This document shows, piece by piece, positions 8,754 to 16,747 of a stretch of DNA of 64,000 nucleotides; positions within the stretch are counted from its first letter, which is position 1, and each line of letters opens with the position of its first letter. Source of the DNA: an uncultured Actinomycetes bacterium (GTDB taxonomy: Bacteria > Actinomycetota > Actinomycetes > Nanopelagicales > Nanopelagicaceae). Under the pieces are notes generated by a model. It was not told the DNA's origin, ran no database searches, and was given only the letters and a program-made list of their open reading frames with translations. Both the position numbers and the translations under genes were made by a program. The stretch covers positions 1-64,000 of the forward strand of contig CAIKKN010000024.1 of the NCBI GenBank assembly GCA_903827945.1, in the 5' to 3' direction.

Positions 8754-10334
8754 TTAAGCCAGGCGCGTGCGGCGAGGAGTTGCGAAAGCCTTAGAAGTTT
8801 CAGTTAATTCATCAGAAACTTGTTGCTTGATCGCATCTTGCGATGAAAGCAGCTTCTTCAAGAAGGCGATTGTTTCCTTCAATTCTTTCTGTTCTGATTC
8901 AAGTTCTAGCTTGCTCATCTTGGTCAATCGACGAAGTGGCATATCCAAGATGTAAGTGGCTTGTTCCTCAGAAAGCTTGAACCCCTTAATGAGAGCATCT
9001 TTTGCTGCCGAAGCATCGTCACTGGCGCGGATAATCTTGATTACTTTGTCGATATCAATAATTGCTTTGAGAAGCCCATCAACCAGGTTCAAACGAGCCT
9101 CAGCCTTTGCCTTGCGGTATTCAGAGCGGCGGCGGACAACCTCGATGCGGTGGTCAATAAATACTTGGAGAAGATCTTTTAAGCCCAGCGTCAGAGGCTT
9201 TCCTTCTACGAGCGCCACTGCGTTAATGGAGAACGAATCTTCCATAGGAGTGAGTGCGTAGAGCTTTTCCAGAACATCTTCTGCTTCATAGGCCGGCTTA
9301 ATTTCGATGACAACCTTTGTGCCTTGTTGTCCATCAGTGAGGTCGATGATGTCTGAGATGCCTTGAATTTTCTTTGCTTTTACGAGAGCTGCGATCTTAT
9401 CGACAATCTTCTCGGGTCCGATGTTGTAAGGAAGCTCAGTGATGACGATGCCTTGCTTGCGGCTTGAAACTTTTTCAATTGAAACTGTAGCGCGAACTTT
9501 AAATGATCCGCGTCCAGTTGAGTATGCATCGGCAATTCCCTCAAGTCCAAGAATCTGACCGCCGGTTGGGAAATCTGGAGCAGGTACGTGTTTCATCAGT
9601 TGCTTCAAAGTCGCCTTTGGATTTTCAATCAAATACTTTGTTGCGGCGATTACTTCGCCCAAGTTATGTGGAGCCATATTCGTCGCCATGCCAACAGCAA
9701 TACCAGTCGCCCCGTTAACGAGAAGGTTTGGGAAGGCGGCAGGCAGAACGAGTGGCTCTAGAAGTTGGCCATCGTAGTTAGGTCCAAAATCAACAGTGTT
9801 TTCATCACTCTCATTCACCAGAGCGAGCGCAGCAGGAGCGAGCCTAGACTCGGTGTAACGCATTGCAGCAGGGCCAGCATCAAGTGATCCAAAGTTTCCG
9901 TGGCCATCGACAAGTGGCAGACGCTGGGAAAATGATTGAGCCATACGAACCATTGCGTCATAAATCGCGCCGTCTCCGTGTGGGTGCAATTTACCCATAA
10001 CTTCACCGGCTACACGAGCAGACTTAACATGGCCTTTATCTGGGCGAAGACCCATTTCAGACATTTGATGCAAGATGCGACGTTGTACTGGCTTCATTCC
10101 ATCGCGAGCATCAGGAAGAGCTCGAGAATAAATGACAGAGTAGGCATACTCTAAGAAAGATTCAGACATTTCTGTGGAGACATCGATATCAATGATGTTT
10201 CCAGGATGTTCCCCTGGCTTTGGAAGCGCGACTTTCACAGCTTTGCCTGGCTTAGCCGGAGCACTCTTCTTATCTGGGGTTTTCGCCACGCGCGTATCTT
10301 GCCAATACATCGGGTCTAAATAGGTGACCGACAC
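8754..10334 (-). CDS. parC: Type IIA topoisomerase subunit A (ParC/GyrA-like), no C-terminal domain
   Basis: This is the breakage-reunion subunit partnering the ParE-like protein. Visible motifs are the helix-turn-helix region [37 protein letters not shown], and AMRYTESRL with the catalytic Tyr. The tower and coiled-coil part follows to the end. The protein is only 526 residues, whereas GyrA/ParC subunits usually have over 700 because of a beta-pinwheel DNA-wrapping domain. Here it stops just after the coiled coil with a short basic tail (TPRRTRLA). The N-terminus has an extra lysine/proline-rich stretch. The start is uncertain: GTG 10334 or the internal ATG at 10310. Confidence 0.88.
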   Translation of the reverse strand: MSVTYLDPMYWQDTRVAKTPDKKSAPAKPGKAVKVALPKPGEHPGNIIDIDVSTEMSESFLEYAYSVIYSRALPDARDGMKPVQRRILHQMSEMGLRPDKGHVKSARVAGEVMGKLHPHGDGAIYDAMVRMAQSFSQRLPLVDGHGNFGSLDAGPAAMRYTESRLAPAALALVNESDENTVDFGPNYDGQLLEPLVLPAAFPNLLVNGATGIAVGMATNMAPHNLGEVIAATKYLIENPKATLKQLMKHVPAPDFPTGGQILGLEGIADAYSTGRGSFKVRATVSIEKVSSRKQGIVITELPYNIGPEKIVDKIAALVKAKKIQGISDIIDLTDGQQGTKVVIEIKPAYEAEDVLEKLYALTPMEDSFSINAVALVEGKPLTLGLKDLLQVFIDHRIEVVRRRSEYRKAKAEARLNLVDGLLKAIIDIDKVIKIIRASDDASAAKDALIKGFKLSEEQATYILDMPLRRLTKMSKLELESEQKELKETIAFLKKLLSSQDAIKQQVSDELTETSKAFATPRRTRLA

Positions 10335-10355
10335 CTTTACACCTAAAGTTGAGCC

Positions 10356-11444
10356 GTGCCAGCAGGATTATCAGACCTATCTCAATCAATATTTGCCTCT
10401 TTGGGTGGCACAGGTCTCACAAATTCTCTAGAACTCCCGGATTCTGATCGCACCTGCCTGCTTCTCGTTGATGGCATGGGAAATGATGTGATCCAGAATT
10501 ACGGCTCACAATTTCGCGCACTTTCTGCAATGACTCACAAACAAATTTTGAATTCAACATTTCCTTCGACAACTGCAACTGCGCTCGCCTCACTTGCTAC
10601 AGGAGTATTGCCAGGCATCCACGGAATGTTGGGTTACACAATCCGAGTACCTCGAAGCGGTGAACCGGGCAGGCTGCTCAATGCGCTCAAATGGGATGAA
10701 CGCGTAGATCCAGCGGTGTGGCAATCCCAACCGACGCTGTATGAACGAGCAATTGCAAATGGAATCAAGAGTTCTTACATCGCCGCAAAGAGATACGAAG
10801 GAACTGGATTTTCCCGAGCAACCTTGCGCGGAGCCCAATACTTGGGCGCGAATCACGCAGACGACATGATTAAGTATGCAAAGCAGGCGCTAGCAACGCC
10901 TCACTCTTTTGCGTACGTCTATGTCAATAACCTCGACAACGCTGGACACAACGATGGAGTTGGTTCAGAGAAATGGCTTGATGCCCTCACTTTTGTTGAT
11001 GACTTAATTTCTCAATTAACGGCGGCGCTTCCTCAAGGAACAACGCTATTTGTGACCGCCGATCACGGCATGGTGAATGTTGAAGAAAAGTTGGTTTTAG
11101 GTAAAGAAAATAATTTGATGGAGGATGTCACTCTTCTCGGGGGCGAACCTCGAGCTCGACATATTTATGTGAAGGATGGTTCGATCCAAGATGTTATTGC
11201 TCGTTGGAAATCTCAGCTTGGAACGCAGGCAGATATTTATACGAAGGATTCGGTAGCTTCCCTTATCGGAGGGGAAGTTAGTAGAGATTCTCTGGATCGT
11301 CTTGGTGATTTAATCGTTGTTCCAAAAGGTGGGCTGATTTTGATAGACCCAACGCGGGAAGCCCAAGAAGGCAAAATGATTGGCCATCATGGCGGCACTA
11401 CAAGTATTGAAGTTGAGATTCCGCTTTTGAGCGTGAGGTTGTAA
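10356..11444 (+). CDS. Alkaline phosphatase superfamily phosphodiesterase/pyrophosphatase
   Basis: This 362-residue metal hydrolase resembles the type I phosphodiesterase/nucleotide pyrophosphatase family. Metal and nucleophile motifs are LLLVDGMG (Asp near 38), [11 protein letters not shown] (Thr nucleophile near 72), [10 protein letters not shown] near 190, TADHGM near 235 and GHHGG near 347. I see no signal peptide, so it is probably cytoplasmic. It begins with GTG 21 bases from the divergent parC start, so the two promoters overlap. The substrate is unknown; nucleotide, phosphonate and phosphodiester compounds are all used within the family. Confidence 0.85.
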   Translation: MPAGLSDLSQSIFASLGGTGLTNSLELPDSDRTCLLLVDGMGNDVIQNYGSQFRALSAMTHKQILNSTFPSTTATALASLATGVLPGIHGMLGYTIRVPRSGEPGRLLNALKWDERVDPAVWQSQPTLYERAIANGIKSSYIAAKRYEGTGFSRATLRGAQYLGANHADDMIKYAKQALATPHSFAYVYVNNLDNAGHNDGVGSEKWLDALTFVDDLISQLTAALPQGTTLFVTADHGMVNVEEKLVLGKENNLMEDVTLLGGEPRARHIYVKDGSIQDVIARWKSQLGTQADIYTKDSVASLIGGEVSRDSLDRLGDLIVVPKGGLILIDPTREAQEGKMIGHHGGTTSIEVEIPLLSVRL

Positions 11445-11561
11445 TTTAATTACTTCGAAGTGGCAATTGCGCCCGGCAATAGCGTGATACTGTGCTTATT
11501 CAGTCATTTATGACTTTTAGGGAATTGCTCGTGCGACAGTGAGTCGTTTTGAGCAAGTTAG

Positions 11562-11589
11562 TTGACAAAAAGTCTCTCTTAACTTGAAT
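11562..11589 (+). promoter_or_regulatory. Possible promoter for the surface-protein gene pair
   Basis: A consensus -35 TTGACA at 11562-11567 is followed after 16 bases by the weak -10 TTGAAT at 11584-11589, close to the GTG start at 11600. The -10 is poor, so this is tentative. The rest of 11445-11561 shows nothing I can name. Confidence 0.3.
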
Positions 11590-11599
11590 TGGGACTCCC

Positions 11600-12121
11600 G
11601 TGATTAGTCGTACCAAAATTATTTCGATTTTTTTAACATCAACTTTGATATTGCCGCTTACTCTTAGCACTAGCTCTTTCGCGACTACTGGAGCGACAAG
11701 TATGACGCTTTCTGTTACGTCGGGAAGCCTGACAATTAACACGCCTTCAGCCATGGATTTTGGAACGGCTATCGGCGCAATGACGGTTACCGCTGAAATG
11801 GGGATCGTTACTGTCACCGACACACGAGGTGCGGGTAATGGTTGGACTGCAAGCGTTATTTCGACCGCGCTTACTCCTGCAACGGGACCCACGATCGCAG
11901 CTTCACTCATTGGCTATAAAGCCGGCTCCATAGTTCACACAAATATTTCTTCTTCAGTCGCACATGATCAAACCAACCTAGAAGGCGTAGTTGATGTGGT
12001 TACAGCAATCGCAAGCAGTTGGCCAAACACTGCAACCTGGACGCCATCAATTTCGATTTCTGTGCCGGTAGGACTCGCTTCTGGTACGTATGTTGGAACA
12101 ATTACTCACTCCGTGGCGTAG
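11600..12121 (+). CDS. Secreted WxL-like surface protein
   Basis: This 173-residue protein has an N-terminal signal peptide (hydrophobic about 7-28, likely cleaved after SSFA). The remainder is Thr/Ser/Ala-rich beta sequence including a TVTDTRGAGNGWTASV segment. It ends in VGLASGTYVGTITHSVA. This pattern is typical of WxL-like cell-surface proteins of actinobacteria, which are often encoded beside DUF916 proteins. The GTG start follows directly on a region with a TTGACA box. Its stop codon TAG shares its last base with the GTG of the next gene. No catalytic motif is visible; a cell-wall-binding or adhesive role is inferred from the family. Confidence 0.7.
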   Translation: MISRTKIISIFLTSTLILPLTLSTSSFATTGATSMTLSVTSGSLTINTPSAMDFGTAIGAMTVTAEMGIVTVTDTRGAGNGWTASVISTALTPATGPTIAASLIGYKAGSIVHTNISSSVAHDQTNLEGVVDVVTAIASSWPNTATWTPSISISVPVGLASGTYVGTITHSVA

Positions 12122-12768
12122 TGGAAAACCCGCAAAATTCTGGCGGTCTTGGAATAAGCATTGCTCAAATCCCGAGTGATGTTCAAAATAATCCAAATGC
12201 TGGAATATATATTGTCGAACACCTTTGGCCTTCACAGTCATATTCACAAAGGATTGAAGTTTCAAATTCCACAAATCAAGCCATGGATGTGCTTATTTAT
12301 CCTGGGGCGGCAACAAACAAAAAAGACAACTTTGTATTTTTAGCACCTACAGAAAGTAATGACCTTACCTCCTGGACAAGCGTTTCTCCCGCATCTGCAA
12401 CAATTCCAGCACATAGCTATATCACCGCAAATGTCATTATCGATGTCCCATCGTCCGCCACGTTCGGTGAAAAGTATGGAGTGATTTGGGCGTCCACCAA
12501 CCCAACGGTTGGGGCAAATGGAATCTTGAGTGTGAATCGCGTGGGAATTCGAATGTACAACCCTGTTGGAGCGATTACGACACCTTCGGTAACTGCAAAG
12601 TCAATAAAGTCGAATTGGATTTCGGATCACTCAAGTCAGCTTCAGCTGTCCACGATCGCAATATTGCTTCTCTTGATTTCAGTTTTAATGATTCAGAAAA
12701 TAAAAGTGTTTCGAAAGAAACGAAGAAAAAGACTTAATTCTTCAAAGAACGTTAAAAGTAAAAACTAG
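12121..12768 (+). CDS. DUF916/WxL-interacting-like membrane-anchored protein, no own signal peptide
   Basis: This 215-residue protein resembles the actinobacterial DUF916 (WxL-interacting, peptidoglycan-binding-domain) family: GIYIVEHLWPSQSYSQRIEV near 25-45, NDLTSWTSVSPASATIPAHS and FGEKYGVIWA. A single C-terminal transmembrane helix (STIAILLLLISVLMI) is followed by a very basic tail, which fits an outside-facing domain. However, the frame starting at the GTG that overlaps the previous stop (TAGTG) encodes no signal peptide, and extending the frame to 12019 adds none. Either a -1 frameshift joins it to the upstream signal-bearing protein, or the signal was lost, or the assembly carries an indel. 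Confidence 0.6.
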   Translation: MENPQNSGGLGISIAQIPSDVQNNPNAGIYIVEHLWPSQSYSQRIEVSNSTNQAMDVLIYPGAATNKKDNFVFLAPTESNDLTSWTSVSPASATIPAHSYITANVIIDVPSSATFGEKYGVIWASTNPTVGANGILSVNRVGIRMYNPVGAITTPSVTAKSIKSNWISDHSSQLQLSTIAILLLLISVLMIQKIKVFRKKRRKRLNSSKNVKSKN

Positions 12769-13625
12769 TTTTCGTCTGTAGTTTCGTCTTTCTTTCCACC
12801 GAACATGATGTCATCCCATGAAGGGATGCGAATTCGCTTTGTGACGCCATCTTTCTTTGCGTCATTTGGAATCTCGCGAGCAACTTCTTCTTTAATCTCT
12901 TCTTTTTTCTCTTGAACATCAGGCACGACAGAAAGCGGAACGCTTTCGATAATGGTGACTGATTCAGAAAATGCGGTTAATCGAGGGGCTGGAGTGCTTT
13001 GATCACTGCCAAAGACCATTCCATGGGATGGTGTTGCTGGTCGAGATGGTTTTTCATCCCCGCTAATCCAACGAGCGCCTTCATCATCAGCGACGAGTGT
13101 GCGATTATCTAAATCAAAGATCCAATTTGCTTCACCATAGCCACTCTTCTGACTATTTTGTGAATGAGGATATTGAAGAACAATTGTCCACGTTCCATCT
13201 TCGTTTCTAAATGTATTCCACTCAACTTCCGTCATATCTACGCCGCGAGGTTGGAGTTGGGCGATAGTTGCAGTTGCAAGGCTAGGAGAGGCGCTCTCGC
13301 GACGAAGTTGGGTCTCGATAGCAAGACCAATGACGTAGGCGCGTTCTTGCATGATTGGGCCAGAGAAGCGATCGATCTTGTCGAGTGACCAATCGGTTGT
13401 TGAAGAAATTGAGGCAGCGCTTTCACCAGCTCGCAAACGAGATTGGATTTCTTTTACGGTGAAAATTGTTCGGCCTTCACTTGGAGCAACAGCAACCAAG
13501 CGAGGTTGATTAACTAAGCCCTTTAAATTATCGGTGATGCGCAAAAAGTGAGTGGCGCCTTCGCCGTCGATAAGTTCGAGCTGAGTTCCATCCTCAGTGC
13601 GTCCAACAATTCGCATCTGGCTCAT
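12765..13625 (-). CDS. sepH: SepH-like septation protein (DUF3071)
   Basis: SepH is an actinobacterial cell-division protein that binds FtsZ and stimulates its assembly. The N-terminal domain here is typical: MRIVGRTEDGTQLELI, then a helix-turn-helix-like part with TVKEIQSRLRAGESAASIS. The middle region ends in ARWISGD. The C-terminus is a long charged, disordered linker with KRIRIPSWDDIMFG, a conserved terminal peptide of the family. ATG 13625 (MSQMRIVG) gives 286 residues and fits the family start; a TTG nine codons upstream is possible. It is divergent from the inositol monophosphatase gene, and its stop overlaps the end of the DUF916-like gene by 4 bases. Confidence 0.85.
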   Translation of the reverse strand: MSQMRIVGRTEDGTQLELIDGEGATHFLRITDNLKGLVNQPRLVAVAPSEGRTIFTVKEIQSRLRAGESAASISSTTDWSLDKIDRFSGPIMQERAYVIGLAIETQLRRESASPSLATATIAQLQPRGVDMTEVEWNTFRNEDGTWTIVLQYPHSQNSQKSGYGEANWIFDLDNRTLVADDEGARWISGDEKPSRPATPSHGMVFGSDQSTPAPRLTAFSESVTIIESVPLSVVPDVQEKKEEIKEEVAREIPNDAKKDGVTKRIRIPSWDDIMFGGKKDETTDEN

Positions 13626-13678
13626 GGTGGAAGAGTGCCACAACGAGCGCAAGATGTGCGGGAGGTAGGATTAATGTC

Positions 13679-14449
13679 ATGACTGAACTAGCTGCCGAAC
13701 TCCTGGAACTTGCCCTTTCCATATCCCGCAAAGCAGGCGAGCTGGTCTCGGCCCGTCCCGATACCTTTGACTTGAATCAGAAAAGCTCGATTGACGACTT
13801 TGCAACGCAGATGGATATTGCTAGTGAAAAATTAATTGTGGAATCTATTCTCGCCGCCAGGCCAGAGGATGGCTTGATTGGTGAAGAGGGAGCATCCCGT
13901 CCGTCGAAATCCGGCATCACATGGGTGATCGATCCGATTGATGGCACTGTGAATTATTACTACGGCCTTCCTGGTTGGAATATCAGCATCGCGGCCAAGG
14001 ATGACCAAGGAGTCCTCGTTGGAGTCGTTAATGCACCAACGCTGAATTCGCTCTGGCACGCAACTCGTGGAGGCGGAGCTTTTAGAAACGGGGCGCCAAT
14101 TAGGTGCAATAACCCCGAGGCTCTCAACATGTCTCTTGTAGCTACTGGGTTTTCCTATGACCGAGAGACTCGAATCAAGCAATCTAACTTCATCACCACC
14201 CTGGTCGCAGATGTTCGCGATATCCGCCGCACAGGGGCAGCGGCAACCGACCTTTGTTCGGTGGCAACTGGCTGGGTTGACGCATATTTCGAGTCCAACC
14301 TCAACGAGTGGGATATTGCCGCCGGAGGCTTGATTGCCCGGGAAGCAGGGGCACTTCTCACGGGAAAACAAGGATCAGAGGCCAATAAGGAGATGACTTT
14401 GTGCGCTGGGCCAGCTCTGCATGCCCTGCTCTCCGAGCGGATTGGCTAG
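13679..14449 (+). CDS. suhB: Inositol monophosphatase family protein
   Basis: This 256-residue Mg-dependent, Li-sensitive-type phosphatase hydrolyses inositol-1-phosphate or similar sugar phosphates. The metal-site motifs are GEEG near 69, DPIDGTVNYYYGLPGW near 88 and WDIAAGGLIAREAGA near 210. A strong GGAGGT lies upstream of ATG 13679. In actinobacteria related enzymes serve phosphatidylinositol, histidinol-phosphate or inositol metabolism; the sequence does not separate these. It is divergent from sepH. Confidence 0.87.
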   Translation: MTELAAELLELALSISRKAGELVSARPDTFDLNQKSSIDDFATQMDIASEKLIVESILAARPEDGLIGEEGASRPSKSGITWVIDPIDGTVNYYYGLPGWNISIAAKDDQGVLVGVVNAPTLNSLWHATRGGGAFRNGAPIRCNNPEALNMSLVATGFSYDRETRIKQSNFITTLVADVRDIRRTGAAATDLCSVATGWVDAYFESNLNEWDIAAGGLIAREAGALLTGKQGSEANKEMTLCAGPALHALLSERIG

Positions 14450-14558
14450 TCACGCCCGGCTGTGGCAAAATACCCCATCTGGTCAGGGATCTTCCTTTGG
14501 CCCTCACTAGCAATTTAGCCGAAGTTAGTCCGAAAATAGTTTTAAGTTAGGAATAGCC

Positions 14559-15026
14559 ATGAACGTTTTAGATGCAGTAGATGCTGCTTCACTCCGCTCC
14601 GATGTACCTTCTTTCCGTTCCGGAGATGAGCTTAAGATTCACGTTCGTGTTATCGAAGGCAGCAAGAGCCGTGTTCAGATTTTCCAAGGCGTAGTAATTC
14701 GTCGCCAAGGTTCAGGCGTTCGCGAAACTTTCACAATCCGCAAGATTGCTTACGGTGTTGGTGTTGAGCGTACATTCCCAATTCACACTCCAGTAATTGA
14801 ACTTTACGAAGTTGTACGTCGTGGCGATGTTCGTCGCGCAAAGCTTTACTACCTCCGCGATCTACGCGGTAAGGCTTCCAAGATTAAGGAACGTCGCAAT
14901 GCTGACGGTTCAAACATCATTGAGCCTACAGTGGCTAAGGTTGTAACTCCTGTAGTGGAAGCTGTCGTCGAAGCTCCTGCAGCAGTAGAGGCAGTTGCTG
15001 AAGAAGCAACAACAGAACAAGCTTAA
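14559..15026 (+). CDS. rplS: Ribosomal protein L19
   Basis: This is a 50S subunit protein at the 30S-50S interface. The conserved core spans about residues 1-115 ([64 protein letters not shown]). The 155-residue length includes an Ala/Val/Glu-rich acidic tail of about 35 residues, as in several actinobacteria. Its usual partners rpsP-rimM-trmD are not upstream; suhB is. lepB follows after 11 bases and rnhB after that, the common rplS-lepB-rnhB order. The 109-base upstream region is probably its leader and promoter, but I cannot place boxes with confidence. Confidence 0.96.
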   Translation: MNVLDAVDAASLRSDVPSFRSGDELKIHVRVIEGSKSRVQIFQGVVIRRQGSGVRETFTIRKIAYGVGVERTFPIHTPVIELYEVVRRGDVRRAKLYYLRDLRGKASKIKERRNADGSNIIEPTVAKVVTPVVEAVVEAPAAVEAVAEEATTEQA

Positions 15027-15037
15027 AAACTTTCTGA

Positions 15038-15715
15038 ATGCGCCTTCCTAGAAAAGGTTCACTGCTTCGCGAGGTTCCAATCATCGTTGTATCGGCGTTG
15101 ATTGTCTCAATAATCATAAAGACCTTCTTTTTGCATTTCTTTTTCATTCCCTCTGGGTCGATGGAAAACACTCTTCAAGTTGGCGACCGCATTGCTGTTA
15201 ACAAACTCGCAAATTTTTTCAGCGACATTAAGCGCGGGGAAGTTGTCGTATTCCGCGATCCTGCAAAATGGTTAGGCGAACCTGCTCCATCAACCGCCTC
15301 GGCACCAATCCGTGCGCTACAAAGTGGTTTAGAAACCGTCGGAATTTTGCCCGATCCGGCAAAGCAGTATCTCATCAAGCGAGTTGTCGGCGTGGGCGGA
15401 GATAGCGTTATTTGTTGCGACGCAAAAGGGCATCTAACAATTAATGGAACTTCTGTAAATGAGCCATACATATTTGCAGGAAATACACCAAGTGATTCAA
15501 AATTCACTGTCACAGTTCCAAAGGGATATATCTGGGTAATGGGTGATCATCGAGGAGCAAGCGCAGATTCTCGCTTTCATACTGATGATATTCACAAAGG
15601 AATGGTTCCTCTGAAAGATGTTGTTGGCCGCGCCGAATTTGTGGTCTGGCCCTTTAATCACGCAAAGTTCTTGTCGGTTGGTCATGACCTCTCCAAGGTC
15701 ACAGTTAAGAATTGA
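15038..15715 (+). CDS. lepB: Signal peptidase I
   Basis: This membrane-anchored serine protease removes signal peptides from exported proteins. It has one N-terminal transmembrane helix (about 12-36, IIVVSALIVSIIIKTFFLHFF). The catalytic Ser lies in PSGSMENTL (about 41) and the catalytic Lys in YLIKRVVGVGGD (about 113). The C-terminal motif GDHRGASADSR is the family box. At 225 residues it is typical of actinobacterial enzymes. Its end overlaps the rnhB start by 32 bases. Confidence 0.95.
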   Translation: MRLPRKGSLLREVPIIVVSALIVSIIIKTFFLHFFFIPSGSMENTLQVGDRIAVNKLANFFSDIKRGEVVVFRDPAKWLGEPAPSTASAPIRALQSGLETVGILPDPAKQYLIKRVVGVGGDSVICCDAKGHLTINGTSVNEPYIFAGNTPSDSKFTVTVPKGYIWVMGDHRGASADSRFHTDDIHKGMVPLKDVVGRAEFVVWPFNHAKFLSVGHDLSKVTVKN

Positions 15716-16307
15716 GGAAGAGCTCCGCGAATCTGGTTTAACCATAATCGCTGGAGTTGATGAAGCAGGACGAGGACCTTGTGCTGGTCCACTTGTTGTT
15801 GCAGCAATCATTTTGAAAGATATTCATTCGCAATTGCTTTCACGAGTTCGAGATTCAAAGAAACTGAGTGAAAAGGTTCGTAATGAATTATTTCCAGTTC
15901 TAAAAGCTGAAGCTCTTGCATACTCGATTATTGAAATTTGGCCCGAAGAACTTGATTCCCTTGGTCTGCATAAATCCAACCTAGAGGGAATGCGTCGGGC
16001 AGTGTCGGGCTTAACTATTGCGCCAGAATACGTACTCACTGATGGCTATGCGATTGAAGGAATCGATGTACCTTCTTTAGCGGTCTGGAAAGGTGATCAA
16101 GTGGCGCTCTCTATTAGCGCCGCATCAATACTCGCCAAAGTTCACCGAGACAACATTATGGTTGAGTTAGACGCCAAATATCCCGGCTACGGTTTGGCAG
16201 GCCACAAGGGTTACATCACGACATCCCACACAGCAGCCTTAGAAAAATTAGGTGTGACGGAGATACACCGTAAATCCTTTGCAAATATTGTGCGACTTTT
16301 GAATTAA
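15684..16307 (+). CDS. rnhB: Ribonuclease HII
   Basis: This enzyme removes ribonucleotides and RNA primers from DNA-RNA hybrids. The catalytic motif GVDEAGRGPCAGPLVVAA (Asp-Glu) lies near residues 23-40, with DSKKLSE and a second Asp in VLTDGYAI. I chose ATG 15684 (MTSPRSQLRIEEEL, 207 residues) over an open frame from 15618, because the extra residues are non-conserved and overlap lepB more. The lepB-rnhB-yraN order is the usual actinobacterial arrangement. Confidence 0.93.
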   Translation: MTSPRSQLRIEEELRESGLTIIAGVDEAGRGPCAGPLVVAAIILKDIHSQLLSRVRDSKKLSEKVRNELFPVLKAEALAYSIIEIWPEELDSLGLHKSNLEGMRRAVSGLTIAPEYVLTDGYAIEGIDVPSLAVWKGDQVALSISAASILAKVHRDNIMVELDAKYPGYGLAGHKGYITTSHTAALEKLGVTEIHRKSFANIVRLLN

Positions 16308-16350
16308 CAGCGCTTACTTATTCACAGAAGCCAGCTTTATTAGAAATCGT

Positions 16351-16372
16351 TGAGGGTTAGCAATCTAACCTC
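16351..16372 (+). promoter_or_regulatory. Hairpin/inverted repeat just upstream of yraN
   Basis: TGAGGGTTAG and CTAACCTCA form an inverted repeat with one bulged G and a 4-base loop, ending 6 bases before the yraN ATG. No Shine-Dalgarno is visible there. It may be an operator or an RNA hairpin affecting translation; no T-run follows, so it is not a terminator. Confidence 0.4.
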
Positions 16373-16378
16373 ACCGCC

Positions 16379-16747
16379 ATGAAGCGAGCACATTATTCAC
16401 TGAAGGAACTTGGCGACGCGGGAGAAGAAGAAGTTTCTCGCTACTTACAAGGAGTAGGACTTCTCATAGTTGATCGAAACTGGAGAATTAAGGGTGGGGA
16501 AATTGATCTCATCTGTGAGGACCGGGGAGTAATTGTTTTCGTTGAAGTAAAGACTCGAAGAAGCAATTTGTTTGGTACGCCTTTTGATGCAATCACTCCA
16601 GATAAAGCCCTTCGATTGCAGCGACTAGCCTTGGCATGGATGACTTTGAGTCATCGATGGGGACAGGATTATCGAATAGATGCAGTTGGAGTCTGGATCA
16701 ATTCAACGGGATCATTTGAACTAGAACACCGAAAGGCTGTCTTGTAG
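16379..16747 (+). CDS. yraN: YraN-family (UPF0102) putative endonuclease
   Basis: This 122-residue protein has a Holliday-junction-resolvase-like fold by family. The PD-(D/E)xK-type core is visible as GGEIDLICEDRGVIVFVEVKTRRS near 38-62. The N-terminal GDAGEEEVSRYLQ helix is also typical. Its cellular role is not established. Its TAG stop shares a base with the GTG of yifB, so the two are translationally coupled; dprA follows, as is common. Confidence 0.9.
   Translation: MKRAHYSLKELGDAGEEEVSRYLQGVGLLIVDRNWRIKGGEIDLICEDRGVIVFVEVKTRRSNLFGTPFDAITPDKALRLQRLALAWMTLSHRWGQDYRIDAVGVWINSTGSFELEHRKAVL

Noticed and set aside
12019-12120. Upstream start for the DUF916-like gene
   Set aside because: The extra residues are the out-of-frame overlap with the previous gene and give no signal peptide.
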